The notes: generated by a model not told the origin, from the sequence alone. DNA of 64,000 nt from Candidatus Leptofilum gracile (GCA_016713825.1 JADJOJ010000009.1:248001-312000), one strand, 5' to 3'. Positions 33,059 to 42,510 are shown, counted from the stretch's first letter. Numbers and translations are program-made.

Positions 33059-34567
33059 CTAGCCTATCAGAATAATGATCACCGCCAGCGCCAGCAGCCA
33101 CAGCAGTCCATTGTCGCCGTCCAGAATGTCGGCGGCGTCGTTGACGGCCGTTTGCAAGCCCGCGCCCAGCTGTTTTAAGGATGGCAGCTTTTCTGCAAAA
33201 GACGGCCGTTCGCTGCCCAGCGCCTGCCGAATGGTGAGCCGCACGTTCTCTGGCTGGCCTACAAACTGGGGCAGAAAGATGCCGACAACGGCCGTTCCCG
33301 CCAAAAAGAGCAGGGCAGAAAGCGGCACGGCGGCCCAATTCAGGCTGCTCACGCTGAACAGCGCCACCGCTGGCAACACCGGCGCGGCTTCGCGTAGCCA
33401 ATCTGGCGGTGTGCGGTTTGCCGCTGCTGGCGCGTCGGCTGGCGGGCGCAGCAGCCAAATGCCAGCCATGATCAGCGGCACGTGCAGCAGCGCCAGAACC
33501 AGCACCAATGGCCAACGGCCGTCTGCCAGCCAGGCGGCATACAAACCCGCGCGCCCGGCAAAGGTGGCCGTTAGCGGCACCCCGGCCAAGGAAGCCAGCG
33601 CCACACTGCCGACGCCTAAGCGCACAAATCGATGAGTACCCGGCTGCTGCACCAGCAGGTAAAGCGCCCCGCCCGCCAGCAACAGTCCCCGCAGTTCGGC
33701 CAAAACGCCCGCCGCGCCCACCCAAATCGCCGCCAGCAGCAGCAAATGGCTTTGCGCCAGCAGCAGGGCCGTGACGGCGTAACCGGGCAAATGCAGCCGG
33801 TTCCAGGCCAGCTGCACGCCCCGGAAAAAGCCAACCAGGCTCAGCACGGTGAGCAGCAGGCTAACGCCGGGGCTAAGCTGGGTCACCGGCAGCAGGCGCA
33901 GCAGCAGCAGCGCCCCAGCCAGCGGTGGCAGCAGCGGGGCCAGGGTGGATACGGCCGTTCCTCGTTCCGTAAATTTGGGCTGCCACAGCGGCAGCGGCCA
34001 GACGTTGAGCAGCAGCGCCGCCGCCAGCAGGGTGGTGCGGCTGGAGCCAATCGGCCAGGCCAGCAGCAGCCCCAGCAGCAAAATTGTGCCTTTGCTTTTG
34101 AAGGCGGTGCTGCGTTCCCCGGCCAGCCAAAGCATGGCCAGCCAGCTGCCCAGCAGCAAGGTCAGCCCGGCCAGCAGTCCGGTGAAGCTGCCAGACCAGA
34201 TGGCGCTGAGCGCGGTGGCGGTGAGCAGCAACATGGTGGCTGGGGCGGTGGGTTTTTCGGTTGGATGGGGGGATTGCAGAAGGGCGCGACTGGTTACGGC
34301 CGTACTCACCAGCAGCAGCCAAAACGTCAGCGCCCAGCTGGTGGGGTCGATGCGCCAGGTCCAGTCGGGCAAAAAGCCGCTGGCCGACCAGCTAAGGGCC
34401 ACCGCGGCCACCGGCAGCTGCGTGCGCACAATCAGCCACAAAACCAGCGACAGGCCGAGGAGGGAAACGGCCGTTGCCCAGACCCAGGCTGGCCTAAAAC
34501 GAAGCAAGGCGACACAGGCGGCTGCTCCCAGCAAAAGGAGCCAAAATAAAAGCGGAAAAATTTCCAT
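33059..34567 (-). CDS. NuoL/M/N-like membrane protein, divergent
   Basis: 502 residues, very hydrophobic, about 14 helices, followed by a soluble C-terminal segment (about 430-475: QFVGQPENVRLTIRQALGSE) and a last helix. Length and helix pattern match proton-conducting antiporter subunits, but the central motifs are weakly kept and I cannot place the usual Glu/Lys pair with certainty. It is the first gene of a minus-strand trio with the NuoK-like and NuoN-like genes. No NADH- or hydrogenase-type soluble subunits occur in the window. Confidence 0.6.
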   Translation of the reverse strand: MEIFPLLFWLLLLGAAACVALLRFRPAWVWATAVSLLGLSLVLWLIVRTQLPVAAVALSWSASGFLPDWTWRIDPTSWALTFWLLLVSTAVTSRALLQSPHPTEKPTAPATMLLLTATALSAIWSGSFTGLLAGLTLLLGSWLAMLWLAGERSTAFKSKGTILLLGLLLAWPIGSSRTTLLAAALLLNVWPLPLWQPKFTERGTAVSTLAPLLPPLAGALLLLRLLPVTQLSPGVSLLLTVLSLVGFFRGVQLAWNRLHLPGYAVTALLLAQSHLLLLAAIWVGAAGVLAELRGLLLAGGALYLLVQQPGTHRFVRLGVGSVALASLAGVPLTATFAGRAGLYAAWLADGRWPLVLVLALLHVPLIMAGIWLLRPPADAPAAANRTPPDWLREAAPVLPAVALFSVSSLNWAAVPLSALLFLAGTAVVGIFLPQFVGQPENVRLTIRQALGSERPSFAEKLPSLKQLGAGLQTAVNDAADILDGDNGLLWLLALAVIIILIG

Positions 34568-34636
34568 ACAGAGCGGCGATTGTAGCCCGTGGGCGCATTG
34601 CTGGCAAAGTACCTCATGTGCGATTAAAATGGGCGG

Positions 34637-35943
34637 ATGGATAATGAAAACAATCCGCAGATTCCGCAGATTTCACAGATTTGGTCTACTCTCTGTGAAA
34701 CTCTGTGCTTCCTCTGTGCAGCGCTGTGTTCCAAATTTTTCCTGCAAAAGCGGATCGCTTTCAGCGTAAGCGGCCTGATTTTGCTGCTGCTGATTGGCTG
34801 TGGTGGCGAAGAAGCACCGCTGCCGACGCTGGCCCCGCTGATGGTGCTGCCGTCGCCCACGGCCACCTCGCTGCCGCCCACGCTGGACATCAGCACGCGC
34901 GCGCCGGAAAGTGGCATTGTGCCTGCTGGCGGCGGGGAAGGCACGCCGGTGGCCCAAACAACACCCAAGCCCACGGTGACGCCCACGCCGGTAAACCCGC
35001 TGATCAACGTCAGCGATCCGAGGCCGAACCAGCTGCTGACGCTGGGCAGCGAAGTGGCGGTGCGGGGGCTGGTACAGCGGGAGGCGGATCAGTCGATTGT
35101 GGTGTCGTTGGTGTCTAGCAACGGCCGTCTCCTTACTGAAACGGCCGCTGTGCCCAACGAATTTGGCTGGCAAGCGACGTTTGTGCTGCCGCCGTACGTC
35201 AGCGGCGCGGCTACTTTGCGCGCCAGCTTGCTCTCCCCCGATGGCGCGCTGCTGTCTGCCTACGATGTGCCCGTCTGGCTGACGCTGAACAAGGCGACGG
35301 CAACGCGCTACCTGGAGATGTTCCGCCCCAAGGTTGACGACAAGGCGGTGGGCGGCTTCAACATCTTTTTGATGGCGAGATTTTGCTGCCGGTAAACCGC
35401 ACCGTCACCGTCTCCATTTGGGCCGACGAGTGCCAGACGCGGGTGGCGCAGCAAAGTTTTGTGCTGGGAGCCAGCAACCGACCGGTGTATTGGCAGGGCT
35501 TTGTGGTGGTGCCGCAAGATTTGGTGGGGCCAGCCTGCGCGGTGGCCAGCACGGGGGAACCGGGCACCGAAAATTGGCGGGAAGCGTCGGTACCTATCAA
35601 CGTGCTGGCGCAGACGGAGCTGGAGGCGCGGGGCGTCACCATCGGCAATCCGCCGCCGGACAGTGAGGTTTTTGCCGGGCAAGAGCTGTTTTTGTACGGT
35701 ACGGCGTACAACGTGAGCGAGGGGCCAGTGAGCCTGTCGATTTTGATGGAAAACGGCCGTGTTGTCACTCAGTCTAGCTTTACCACAGATTATTGGGGGT
35801 ATTGGGAAACGGCCGTTACCCTGCCCATCGACATCGAAGGGTTGGCTGAAATCACCGTCTCGGCAGGCGAAGGGGACACCTTTAACGAATCCACGACGAT
35901 CATTCGGGTGAATCCTGCGCCGACGCCCACGCCGGGGCCGTGA
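34637..35943 (+). CDS. Lipoprotein with Ig-like domains, frameshifted at 35366-35370
   Basis: The first frame (34637-35395) gives a membrane/lipobox segment LILLLLIGCGG, a Pro/Thr linker, and one beta-domain (LLTLGSEVAVRGLVQREADQ). After GGFNIF the frame breaks at a run of five T. With one more T it would read IFFDGEILLPVNRTVTVSIW and continue in the second frame (stop at 35943), which carries a second similar domain (SEVFAGQELFLYGTAYNV) and ends PTPTPGP. So one outer-surface lipoprotein of about 430 residues is split by one base. The native N-terminus is unclear because the start region overlaps a hairpin repeat. I cannot assign a function beyond surface or binding. Confidence 0.6.
34650..34735. 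repeat. CCGCAGATT / CTCTGTG hairpin overlapping the lipoprotein start
   Basis: Tandem CCGCAGATTtCACAGATT is followed by CTCTGTGAAACTCTGTGCTTCCTCTGTGCAG. It resembles the other intergenic elements and probably lies in the leader, which implies that the annotated first ~35 codons of the lipoprotein are not translated. Confidence 0.45.
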
Positions 35944-36012
35944 TCGGTAATCAGTAATCGGTTATCAGTAAGCAGTAATCGGTGTTCGGTAATCAGCGAG
36001 CGGTGAGCAGGC
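35942..36012. repeat. One-armed tandem GTAATCAG/GTAATCGG units
   Basis: About seven degenerate copies of a GTAATC-type unit in one orientation only, related to 1449-1514. Confidence 0.45.
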
Positions 36013-36040
36013 AGCGGTAGGCTGTTTTTGACTTTATTAA

Positions 36041-36117
36041 TGGGACGCGGATGAACGGGGATGATGCGGATAAGAAGAAAAATCCGTTAAATTCGTCGCA
36101 TCCGTGTCCTATTTTTT
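36041..36117. repeat. GGACGCGGATGA hairpin with T tail
   Basis: GGACGCGGATGAACGGGGATGATGCGGAT faces TCCGTTAAATTCGTCGCATCCGTGTCC, followed by ATTTTTTT. It ends 18 bases before the rarD start. Confidence 0.55.
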
Positions 36118-36134
36118 TGAGAAGGAATTATTTT

Positions 36135-37031
36135 ATGAACAATAAAGGAATGTTGTACGCGATTGCCGCTTATGGCATGTGGGGGCTGTTTCCGCTTTAC
36201 TGGAAGGCGCTTCAGCACGTGCCTGCGCTGGAGATTTTGAGCCACCGGATGGCGTGGTCGCTGCTGTTTGTGCTGGCTTTGCTGGTGGTGCGGCGGCGCT
36301 GGGATTGGTTGAAAACGGCCGTTCACACCCCGCGCACCATCTTGCTTTTCTTTGCTTCGGCGGTGCTGCTTTCGGCCAACTGGTTTGTGTACATTTGGGG
36401 CGTCAATGCCGGGCACATTGTGGAAACCAGCCTGGGCTATTTCATTAACCCACTGGTAAGCGTGCTGATGGGCGTCTTCTTTTTGAAAGAAACGCTGCGG
36501 CGGGCCCAATGGGGGGCGATTGGCCTCGCCGCCGCTGGGGTTATTTACCTGACGGTGCAGTACGGGGCGCTGCCCTGGATTTCCCTCACGCTGGCGACCT
36601 CGTTTGCCCTGTACGGCCTCATCCGCAAAACCGCGCCGCTGGGGTCTTTGGAAGGGCTCTCGCTGGAGACGGCGCTGATGTTTTTTCCGGCGCTGGGCTA
36701 TCTGCTTTACCTGGAGTGGACGGGAACGGCCGCTTTTGGCCACGTGGATGCTTTAACGACGGTGCTGCTAGGGTTTGCGGGGGTGGCAACGGCCGTACCG
36801 CTGCTGCTGTTTGCCTCCGGTGCGCGGCGCATCAAGCTGGCTACGATTGGCATTTTGCAATACATTGCGCCTACGCTGCAATTTCTCATCGGCGTGCTGG
36901 TTTACCACGAGCCGTTCACGCTGGACCGGCTGATTGGTTTTAGCATCATCTGGCTGGCGCTGCTGCTCTATTCGGGGGAAAATATCTGGTTCAATCGGCA
37001 CCAGCCGCGCTTGCAGGCGGTGGGGGATTAG
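36135..37031 (+). CDS. rarD: RarD-type EamA permease
   Basis: 298 residues with ten membrane helices in two EamA halves. The opening YAIAAYGMWGLFPLYWKAL and later VETSLGYFINPLVSVLMGV are the RarD signature of the drug/metabolite transporter superfamily. Substrate unknown in general for RarD. ATG 36135 is preceded by AAGGA; an in-frame upstream ATG (36051) lies within the hairpin and is less likely. Confidence 0.9.
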   Translation: MNNKGMLYAIAAYGMWGLFPLYWKALQHVPALEILSHRMAWSLLFVLALLVVRRRWDWLKTAVHTPRTILLFFASAVLLSANWFVYIWGVNAGHIVETSLGYFINPLVSVLMGVFFLKETLRRAQWGAIGLAAAGVIYLTVQYGALPWISLTLATSFALYGLIRKTAPLGSLEGLSLETALMFFPALGYLLYLEWTGTAAFGHVDALTTVLLGFAGVATAVPLLLFASGARRIKLATIGILQYIAPTLQFLIGVLVYHEPFTLDRLIGFSIIWLALLLYSGENIWFNRHQPRLQAVGD

Positions 37032-37083
37032 AGATTGGAGATTGGAGATTAAAACGCAGTTTAATCTCCAATCTCCAGTCTCC
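37031..37083. repeat. Intergenic hairpin of GGAGATT units
   Basis: GAGATTGGAGATTGGAGATTAAA pairs with TTTAATCTCCAATCTCCAGTCTCC around about 7 bases. Lies between convergent rarD and patatin genes, so it can end both transcripts. Confidence 0.7.
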
Positions 37084-37085
37084 AT

Positions 37086-37868
37086 TTAACGATTGAGGAT
37101 TGCTTTGAGGCCAGGGATCGCTTTTTGGGCGGCCGCTGCGCCGAGGGCGATGTACTGTTCGCTTTTTTTGCGGGAAAAATCGAGGTAGCTGTGTCCGGAA
37201 ATATCGGGCTGGATGAGGCAGTCGGCATCTTTGAAGCCGCCTCCGGCCTGGCGCACCAGCGTTTGGATGGCGGCGGAGCCAGCGCCCAGCGGCCCCAGGC
37301 GGCGGGGGTAATGAGGTACAAACAGGTCTACGCCGATGACAAAATCGGCCCCCATCTGGCGCACGGCGTCAACTGGCAGGTTGTCGGCCACGCCGCCGTC
37401 GCAGTACCAATGCCCGTCTAGCTGAACGGGGTTCACGAATCCGGGCACGGAGCAGCTGGCGCGTACGGCCGTTGCCAACCGACCTTCGCGCAGCACCACC
37501 TGTTCCCCCAGGTCTAGATCGGTCACCACGGTGGCGTAGGGGATGGCCAGGTCGCGAATGTCTAAATCCCCCAGCAAATCGATAATGAGGTCTTCCATTT
37601 TGCTGAAGCTGAGCAGGCCGTAGCGGGGCCAGGTGGGTCTGGCCACGTGCCGCCAACCCCAGCGGGAGGCCAGGTCGCGCATGTCGCGCATGGGCAGCCC
37701 GGCGCAGTACGCTGCGCCCACAATAGAGCCAGCGCTGACGCCCGCCACAAAGTCAATGGGGATGCCTTCGCGCTCCAGCACGGAAAGCACGCCCACATGG
37801 ACGGGGCCACGGGCGACGCCGCCGCTAAGGGCTAAACCAACTCGGATACGGCCGTTTTTGCTACGCAT
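37086..37868 (-). CDS. Patatin-like phospholipase
   Basis: 260 residues. The oxyanion motif GGVARG (16-21), the nucleophile elbow GVSAGS (43-48, Ser 46) and the catalytic DGG (DG of CDGGVADN) form the patatin Ser-Asp dyad. This short single-domain form is like RssA/YlbK of other bacteria, cytosolic and lipid-acting. It should hydrolyse acyl chains from phospholipid or related lipid. Promoter side carries a long hairpin repeat. Confidence 0.92.
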   Translation of the reverse strand: MRSKNGRIRVGLALSGGVARGPVHVGVLSVLEREGIPIDFVAGVSAGSIVGAAYCAGLPMRDMRDLASRWGWRHVARPTWPRYGLLSFSKMEDLIIDLLGDLDIRDLAIPYATVVTDLDLGEQVVLREGRLATAVRASCSVPGFVNPVQLDGHWYCDGGVADNLPVDAVRQMGADFVIGVDLFVPHYPRRLGPLGAGSAAIQTLVRQAGGGFKDADCLIQPDISGHSYLDFSRKKSEQYIALGAAAAQKAIPGLKAILNR

Positions 37869-37902
37869 TTTACACTTCTATCTACTAGAATTCTCAAATT
37901 TT

Positions 37903-38002
37903 TATCGGCAGATTACGCAGATTAAAAAGATTTTATTCGGTAAATCTGGGTAATCTGCCGATTTAAGAACCTCCCGGAGGTTCTAAACCTCCGGGAGGTT
38001 GG
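37903..38002. repeat. Two hairpins: GGCAGATTACGCAGATT type and CCTCCGGGAGG pair
   Basis: 37903-37961 pairs CGGCAGATTACGCAGATT with AATCTGGGTAATCTGCCG. 37968-38002 holds AACCTCCCGGAGGTT and AACCTCCGGGAGGTT, the same pair as at 10351-10406. Confidence 0.65.
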
Positions 38003-38010
38003 ACGTGCTG

Positions 38011-39180
38011 TTAGAAATCGACGGAACGGCCGTCGAAGGCACACTGAAACAACTGCTCAATTTCATCAAATTCTGGAATGCGGCGGGACATGAGCGTGTT
38101 GGTATCAATCATCACGTGCTCGACGAGCGTTTCCATGTGTTCTTCCAATTCGGTGGCGGCGATGCCAGCTTCTTGCAGCGAGGTGGGCAGGTTGAGCTGC
38201 CGCATCAGGCTGCGGGTGGCGTTGGCCAGCTTTTGGGCGGCCTCGGCTTCCTCGCTGGCGGGCAGGCCGACCATGGCGGCCAAATCGGCATAGCGGCCCA
38301 CGCCGCCGTTGGCCACAAATTCGATGGTGTAGGGCAGGAAGATGGCGGTGATACGGCCGTGTGGAATCTTTTTGAATAAGGCTCCGGCGCTGTGCCCCAT
38401 CGCGTGGGCCAGGGCCACCTGGCTGTTGCCCAGGGTGATGCCCGCGATGGAGGCGGCGTTGGCCATTTTCTCGCGGGCTTCTTCGTCGTTGGGGCCGTCG
38501 GCCACGGCGCGGGGCAGGTATTGGAACACCATACGCGCTGCTTGCAGGCAGAGGCCGTCGGTGAAGTCGTTGGCCCAGCCGCAGCTGTACGCTTCGATGG
38601 CGTGGCTCAGGACGTCGATGCCGGTGTCGGCGGTGATGAAAGCGGGCAGGTTTTTGGTGAACATCGGGTCCACAATGGCGATGTCGGGCGTGGCCTCGCG
38701 GGAGCCGAGGGTGAGTTTGCGTTTTTCGGCGGTGTCGGTAAGGACGATGCCGTAGTTGGCTTCGGAGCCGGTACCGGCGGTGGTGGGGATGCAGATGAGC
38801 TTTGCTTTTTGGCGCAGCCCCAAATCTTCCATCGGGCTGATTGATTCTGGCTCGATGCCAGGCCGCTCGTACAAAATCCACATCGCTTTGGCGGCGTCCA
38901 TGCTGGAGCCGCCGCCCAGCCCGATGATCCAATCTGGCTCATAGGCGAGCATGGCGTCTGCGCCGCGCTGGACGGTTTGCAGGGAGGGGTCTGGCTCCAC
39001 TTCGGCAAAAATTTGGCTATCGATGCTGGCGTTGGCCAGGGTTTTTTGCACGATGTCGAAAAAGCCAAGTTTGGCGATGTTGGCGTCGGTGACGATGAAG
39101 GCGCGTTTGCCGGGCAGCATTTCTAGCTGGCTGAGGGCATCTTCACCAAAGAAAAATTCGGGACATTTGAAGAACCACAT
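38011..39180 (-). CDS. Iron-containing alcohol dehydrogenase
   Basis: 389 residues. The nucleotide-binding GGGSSMDAAK, the PTTAGTGSEA segment, and the metal site (TGIDVLSHAIEAY, LAHAMGHSAGALFKKIPHG) mark a group III Fe-dependent ADH. It would interconvert an alcohol and an aldehyde with NAD(P). Substrate is not readable. It could act on the aldehyde of the AAR-like enzyme encoded about 10 kb away, but that link is a guess. Start at ATG 39180; no strong ribosome site. Confidence 0.92.
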   Translation of the reverse strand: MWFFKCPEFFFGEDALSQLEMLPGKRAFIVTDANIAKLGFFDIVQKTLANASIDSQIFAEVEPDPSLQTVQRGADAMLAYEPDWIIGLGGGSSMDAAKAMWILYERPGIEPESISPMEDLGLRQKAKLICIPTTAGTGSEANYGIVLTDTAEKRKLTLGSREATPDIAIVDPMFTKNLPAFITADTGIDVLSHAIEAYSCGWANDFTDGLCLQAARMVFQYLPRAVADGPNDEEAREKMANAASIAGITLGNSQVALAHAMGHSAGALFKKIPHGRITAIFLPYTIEFVANGGVGRYADLAAMVGLPASEEAEAAQKLANATRSLMRQLNLPTSLQEAGIAATELEEHMETLVEHVMIDTNTLMSRRIPEFDEIEQLFQCAFDGRSVDF

Positions 39181-39211
39181 GGTTTACGGCCGTATCCTTC
39201 TCTAATTGTGC

Positions 39212-39276
39212 GAGACTTCAAAAGTCTTGACCATTTGTGTGTTTGGCAAAGATGTACGAAGACTTTTGAAGTCTTG
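39212..39276. repeat. AGACTTCAAAAGTCTT hairpin pair
   Basis: AGACTTCAAAAGTCTTG and GAAGACTTTTGAAGTCTTG are each self-complementary and also pair with one another. Lies between two minus-strand genes. Confidence 0.6.
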
Positions 39277-39289
39277 CTGAAAAACTAAT

Positions 39290-39703
39290 TTACGCTTCTG
39301 GCCAGTCGGTGTCTAGCTGGGCGCACGCTTCTACCAGCTCGATGGCGGCTTTGGGCGCTTTCATCACCTTCATCATGGGGCCTTTGAGCTTGAGGCGGCG
39401 GGTAACGAGCCCCTGGATGGGGTCTATTTTCTTTTCCAGCACGCCGCGCCACACTTTTAGCGGGGCGCTTAGTTCAAACACGGGGGATTTTTCGCTGGCA
39501 TTGGCAACTTTAAACGCATCGCGACATTGGCCGTGCCACAAATCCATGTAGAGATAGATGGTTTCGGGCACGCCTGGGCCTTCATCGATGACAAAGTAGA
39601 AGTCGCCTTCCCAATTTTTGGCGGCTTCGGCGTAGCCTGCGCTTTCGTTGAGGGCGGCCATGACGGCTTTGACCCATTCGTCGGTTCCAAATTGAATCCC
39701 CAT
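39290..39703 (-). CDS. SCP2-like sterol/lipid-binding domain protein
   Basis: 137 residues from ATG 39703, chosen because GGAGG lies at the right distance upstream. It shows the SCP2 pattern: GTDEWVKAVMAALNESAGY, then FYFVIDEGPG, WHGQCRDAF and LVTRRLKLKGPMMKVMKAP. It is a distant relative of the SCP2-like protein at 29733-30128. Cytosolic; ligand unknown. Confidence 0.7.
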   Translation of the reverse strand: MGIQFGTDEWVKAVMAALNESAGYAEAAKNWEGDFYFVIDEGPGVPETIYLYMDLWHGQCRDAFKVANASEKSPVFELSAPLKVWRGVLEKKIDPIQGLVTRRLKLKGPMMKVMKAPKAAIELVEACAQLDTDWPEA

Positions 39704-39784
39704 TTTGACCTCCGGGTACATGTGGTGAGTGGTTTGCTTACAAAAATTCTTAAGAGCGTATTTTGAGGGTAAAAGATAGCACAG

Positions 39785-41108
39785 CTAGGGCTGTTTTGCC
39801 AATTGTGCAGGAGTGTGCGGCATTTGGTTAAGGGTGACAATCAGGCCAATGAGAATCCAGAAGGCGAGGCCTGTTTTTGACCCCAGGGCGAGCACATCGG
39901 CTATGCCGTACACATGGAAGGCGATGAGCCCAGCGGTAAGGCCGAGGGCGTAGGGGCGCATTGGGGCATTCTGTTTGGCAGCTTGCCAGCCGAGGGTGAG
40001 CACCAATCCGATCAGGGCCAGGTAAATGATGAGGCCGGGGATGCCGATGTCTACGGCCGTATGCAAGAAAATGTTGTGGGCGTGGGCCACATCGTAGCCG
40101 GGGTCGATGGCGAGAGGATACAGCCGCCGAATGACGTGGCGAAAGCTGCCGAGGCCGACGCCGGTGAAGGGAAAATCTTGAATGGTGACGATGGTCCAGC
40201 GCCACATTTCTTGGCGGAAGCTAAGGGAGCCGAGGGAGCCAACTGCCGTTTGCTGCGCCGGGTCTTCCCAGAGTGCGGCCAGTCGTTCTGGCCCAATAGC
40301 CAGGAGGGCGGTAAACCCTATCAGGGTGAGAACGCCCAGCAGGGCGAAAAGCTGACGACGCCTTGGCTGGGTTTTGGGCAGGGAGAAGGCCCACAAGGCA
40401 ATTAGGAGGTAGAGGGCGGCTGCGCCACCGAGCCAGCCGGAGCGGGATTGGGTGAGGATGAGTGCGCCGGTGGCGGCGAGACTGAGTGACAGCCAGAGGA
40501 AGTTGAGGAAACGGCCGTTTTGCCTTAAATAGCCAGCCCAGCCTGCCCAGGCCAGCGGTAAATAAAAAGAGCAGCGTACCGGCAATCTGGTTGGGGTGGA
40601 TGCCGCTGTCTGGCTGCCCAGGCACGGCAATAATCTGGTTGGGCAGCCGGTCGATGATGGGGGTGAGCAGGGCAATCTTGGTGAGCCAACCCGCGTTAAG
40701 GATGCCCAACGTGACAAAGCCTAAACCCATCATGCCAAAGAGGATGAAGGCGAGGTGCCAAAATCGGACGGTATCGAGGGTGCGCAGCAGGTAGCGCAGG
40801 CTAAACAGGCCCAGCAAAACGCCAGTTGCTTTATCCAGGGTGAGGTCGGGATCGGCCGAGATGGCGATAGCCAGCCCCAGGACAAGGCTGAACAAGAGTA
40901 ACGGCAGATCAATGGGTGTTGGGGCTGGCAGAGGGCGTCGTTTGAACAAAACGGGAACGGTTTCTATGGAGATGAGGCCAAGCAATGCCAGGAAAGTGGC
41001 GCTGATGAGGCGATCGGGGAAGAGTAGAAAGGGCAAACAGCCAGCCAAAATAATGCCTTCTGGCAACCACGTTTTATTTTGGCTAGTTGGTAACCACCTA
41101 ATAGGCAC
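39785..41108 (-). CDS. O-antigen ligase/Wzy-like membrane protein, frameshifted at 40564-40568
   Basis: The first frame (start GTG 41108) runs through about six helices to IHPNQIAGTLLFLF. The remaining helices, including the ligase-type loop FPFTGVGLGSF and HAHNIFLHTAVDIGIPG, lie in another frame ending at 39785. Removing one base in the A5/T5 run at 40564-40568 joins them as TLLF-LPLAWAGWAGYL. The joined protein of ~440 residues is a Wzy_C family O-antigen polymerase/ligase. It overlaps the WbaP-like gene by 11 bases and belongs to the polysaccharide locus. Confidence 0.7.
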
Positions 41109-42510
41109 CTTTGCCTCGCAGGACGACCCAGGGGGTTTTGAGTAGGATGTAGATGTCCATCCAGATGGAGTAATTTTGCACGTAGTAGAGGTCGTCTTCG
41201 GTGTGGAGGTGGAGGGGTTTGTCGGAACGGCCGTTGACCTGCCACCAGCCGGTCATCCCCTGCGGCACGGCAAACCGTTTGCGCTGCCACGGTTCGTACT
41301 GGTCCACCAGCCAGGGCAGTTCGGGGCGGGGGCCAACCAGGCTCATGTCGCCCAGCAGCACGTTGAGGAGCTGGGGGATTTCATCGAGGCTGGTGCGCCG
41401 CAAAAAACGGCCGATGCGGGTGACGCGGGGGTCATCGCGGCGCTTTTTGAAGAGGAGTTGGCCGTTGGTGGGGTTGATTTCCGTAATTTCTTCGCGGTGG
41501 GAGTCTGCATCGGGCACCATGGTGCGGAATTTGAACATGCGGAAGATACGGCCGTTTTCCCCCACACGCTCTTGCCGGAAGATGACAGGGCCTTTGGAAT
41601 CGAACTTGATGAGCAGGCCGATAACCAGCAGAATTGGTAAAAGGCAAAGTACGGAAATGGAGCCAAAAACCAGGTCGAAAATGCGTTTTACCAGACGTTG
41701 CACGTCATTCAGGGCTGGATCACGCAAGTTGATCATGGGAATGCCACCAAAATCATCGACGGAGGCGCGGTAGAGGGCCAGGCTGAAGTAGTCTGGCACC
41801 ACACGGACATGTACTGGCAAGTCATGCAAGGTAATGGTGAGCTTGTTAATTTGGCCATAGGCACGCTGTGGGAGGGCGACTACGACATCTTGAATATTGT
41901 GTTTTTTAACGACCGCTCGAATGTCGGAAACGGTCCCCAGAATATCAAGGCCTTCTTTTTGTTTATGTGTATCGTCGTCCAGGTAACCAACCAGGTTTAG
42001 CCCCATCCAATCTTGCTCTTGCATCATCTGGCCGACACTGCGGCCCGTTTTACCTGCGCCAACGACTAAAACCCGACGTTCACGAGACGGTTGTTTCCAG
42101 AGGCGATAGCTGATTCTAAATAGGAAGCGCCAACCCAAGATGAAAGTGATGTTGAAAACGACAAAGGTCGCAAACAGCCAGCGGGAGAACTCTCGGAAAC
42201 CTAAATATAAGATGCCAGCGCAAACCAAGGCTGCCAGGGCCTCTGCGATGACGATCGTTTGCGCTTCATCAGTGACTTTGTAGATGCGCTTAGGATCATA
42301 AACTGAGGAGAGCAGGAAGGTAAAGACCCACACTGCGGGAACGATAAAATACAGCGCCTGGGAGAGCGTTATTTGGTCAACGGGTACAAGATAGGGGAAC
42401 TGGGGGAGGAACGGCCGTATGATAACTGCAAGATACAGGGCAAATAAAGTTAAACAAGCATCTATAACCATAGAAAAAATAGCGAAATTAACGCTAAATC
42501 GCCGCAACAT
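41098..42510 (-). CDS. Polyprenyl glycosylphosphotransferase, full-length WbaP/WcaJ type
   Basis: 470 residues. It has N-terminal helices (four, within 1-130), a CoA-binding-like Rossmann segment (VLVVGAGKTGRSV), and the catalytic domain with one helix (about 280-300). The transferase motifs are MFKFRTMVPDADSHREE, DPRVTRIGRFLRRTSLDEIPQ and GPRPELPWLV with MTGWWQVNGRSD. It begins a surface glycan by loading a hexose-1-phosphate onto undecaprenyl phosphate. GGGAGG lies ahead of ATG 42510. The gene-free 266 bases upstream separate it from the AT-rich glycan genes. Confidence 0.92.
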   Translation of the reverse strand: MLRRFSVNFAIFSMVIDACLTLFALYLAVIIRPFLPQFPYLVPVDQITLSQALYFIVPAVWVFTFLLSSVYDPKRIYKVTDEAQTIVIAEALAALVCAGILYLGFREFSRWLFATFVVFNITFILGWRFLFRISYRLWKQPSRERRVLVVGAGKTGRSVGQMMQEQDWMGLNLVGYLDDDTHKQKEGLDILGTVSDIRAVVKKHNIQDVVVALPQRAYGQINKLTITLHDLPVHVRVVPDYFSLALYRASVDDFGGIPMINLRDPALNDVQRLVKRIFDLVFGSISVLCLLPILLVIGLLIKFDSKGPVIFRQERVGENGRIFRMFKFRTMVPDADSHREEITEINPTNGQLLFKKRRDDPRVTRIGRFLRRTSLDEIPQLLNVLLGDMSLVGPRPELPWLVDQYEPWQRKRFAVPQGMTGWWQVNGRSDKPLHLHTEDDLYYVQNYSIWMDIYILLKTPWVVLRGKGAY

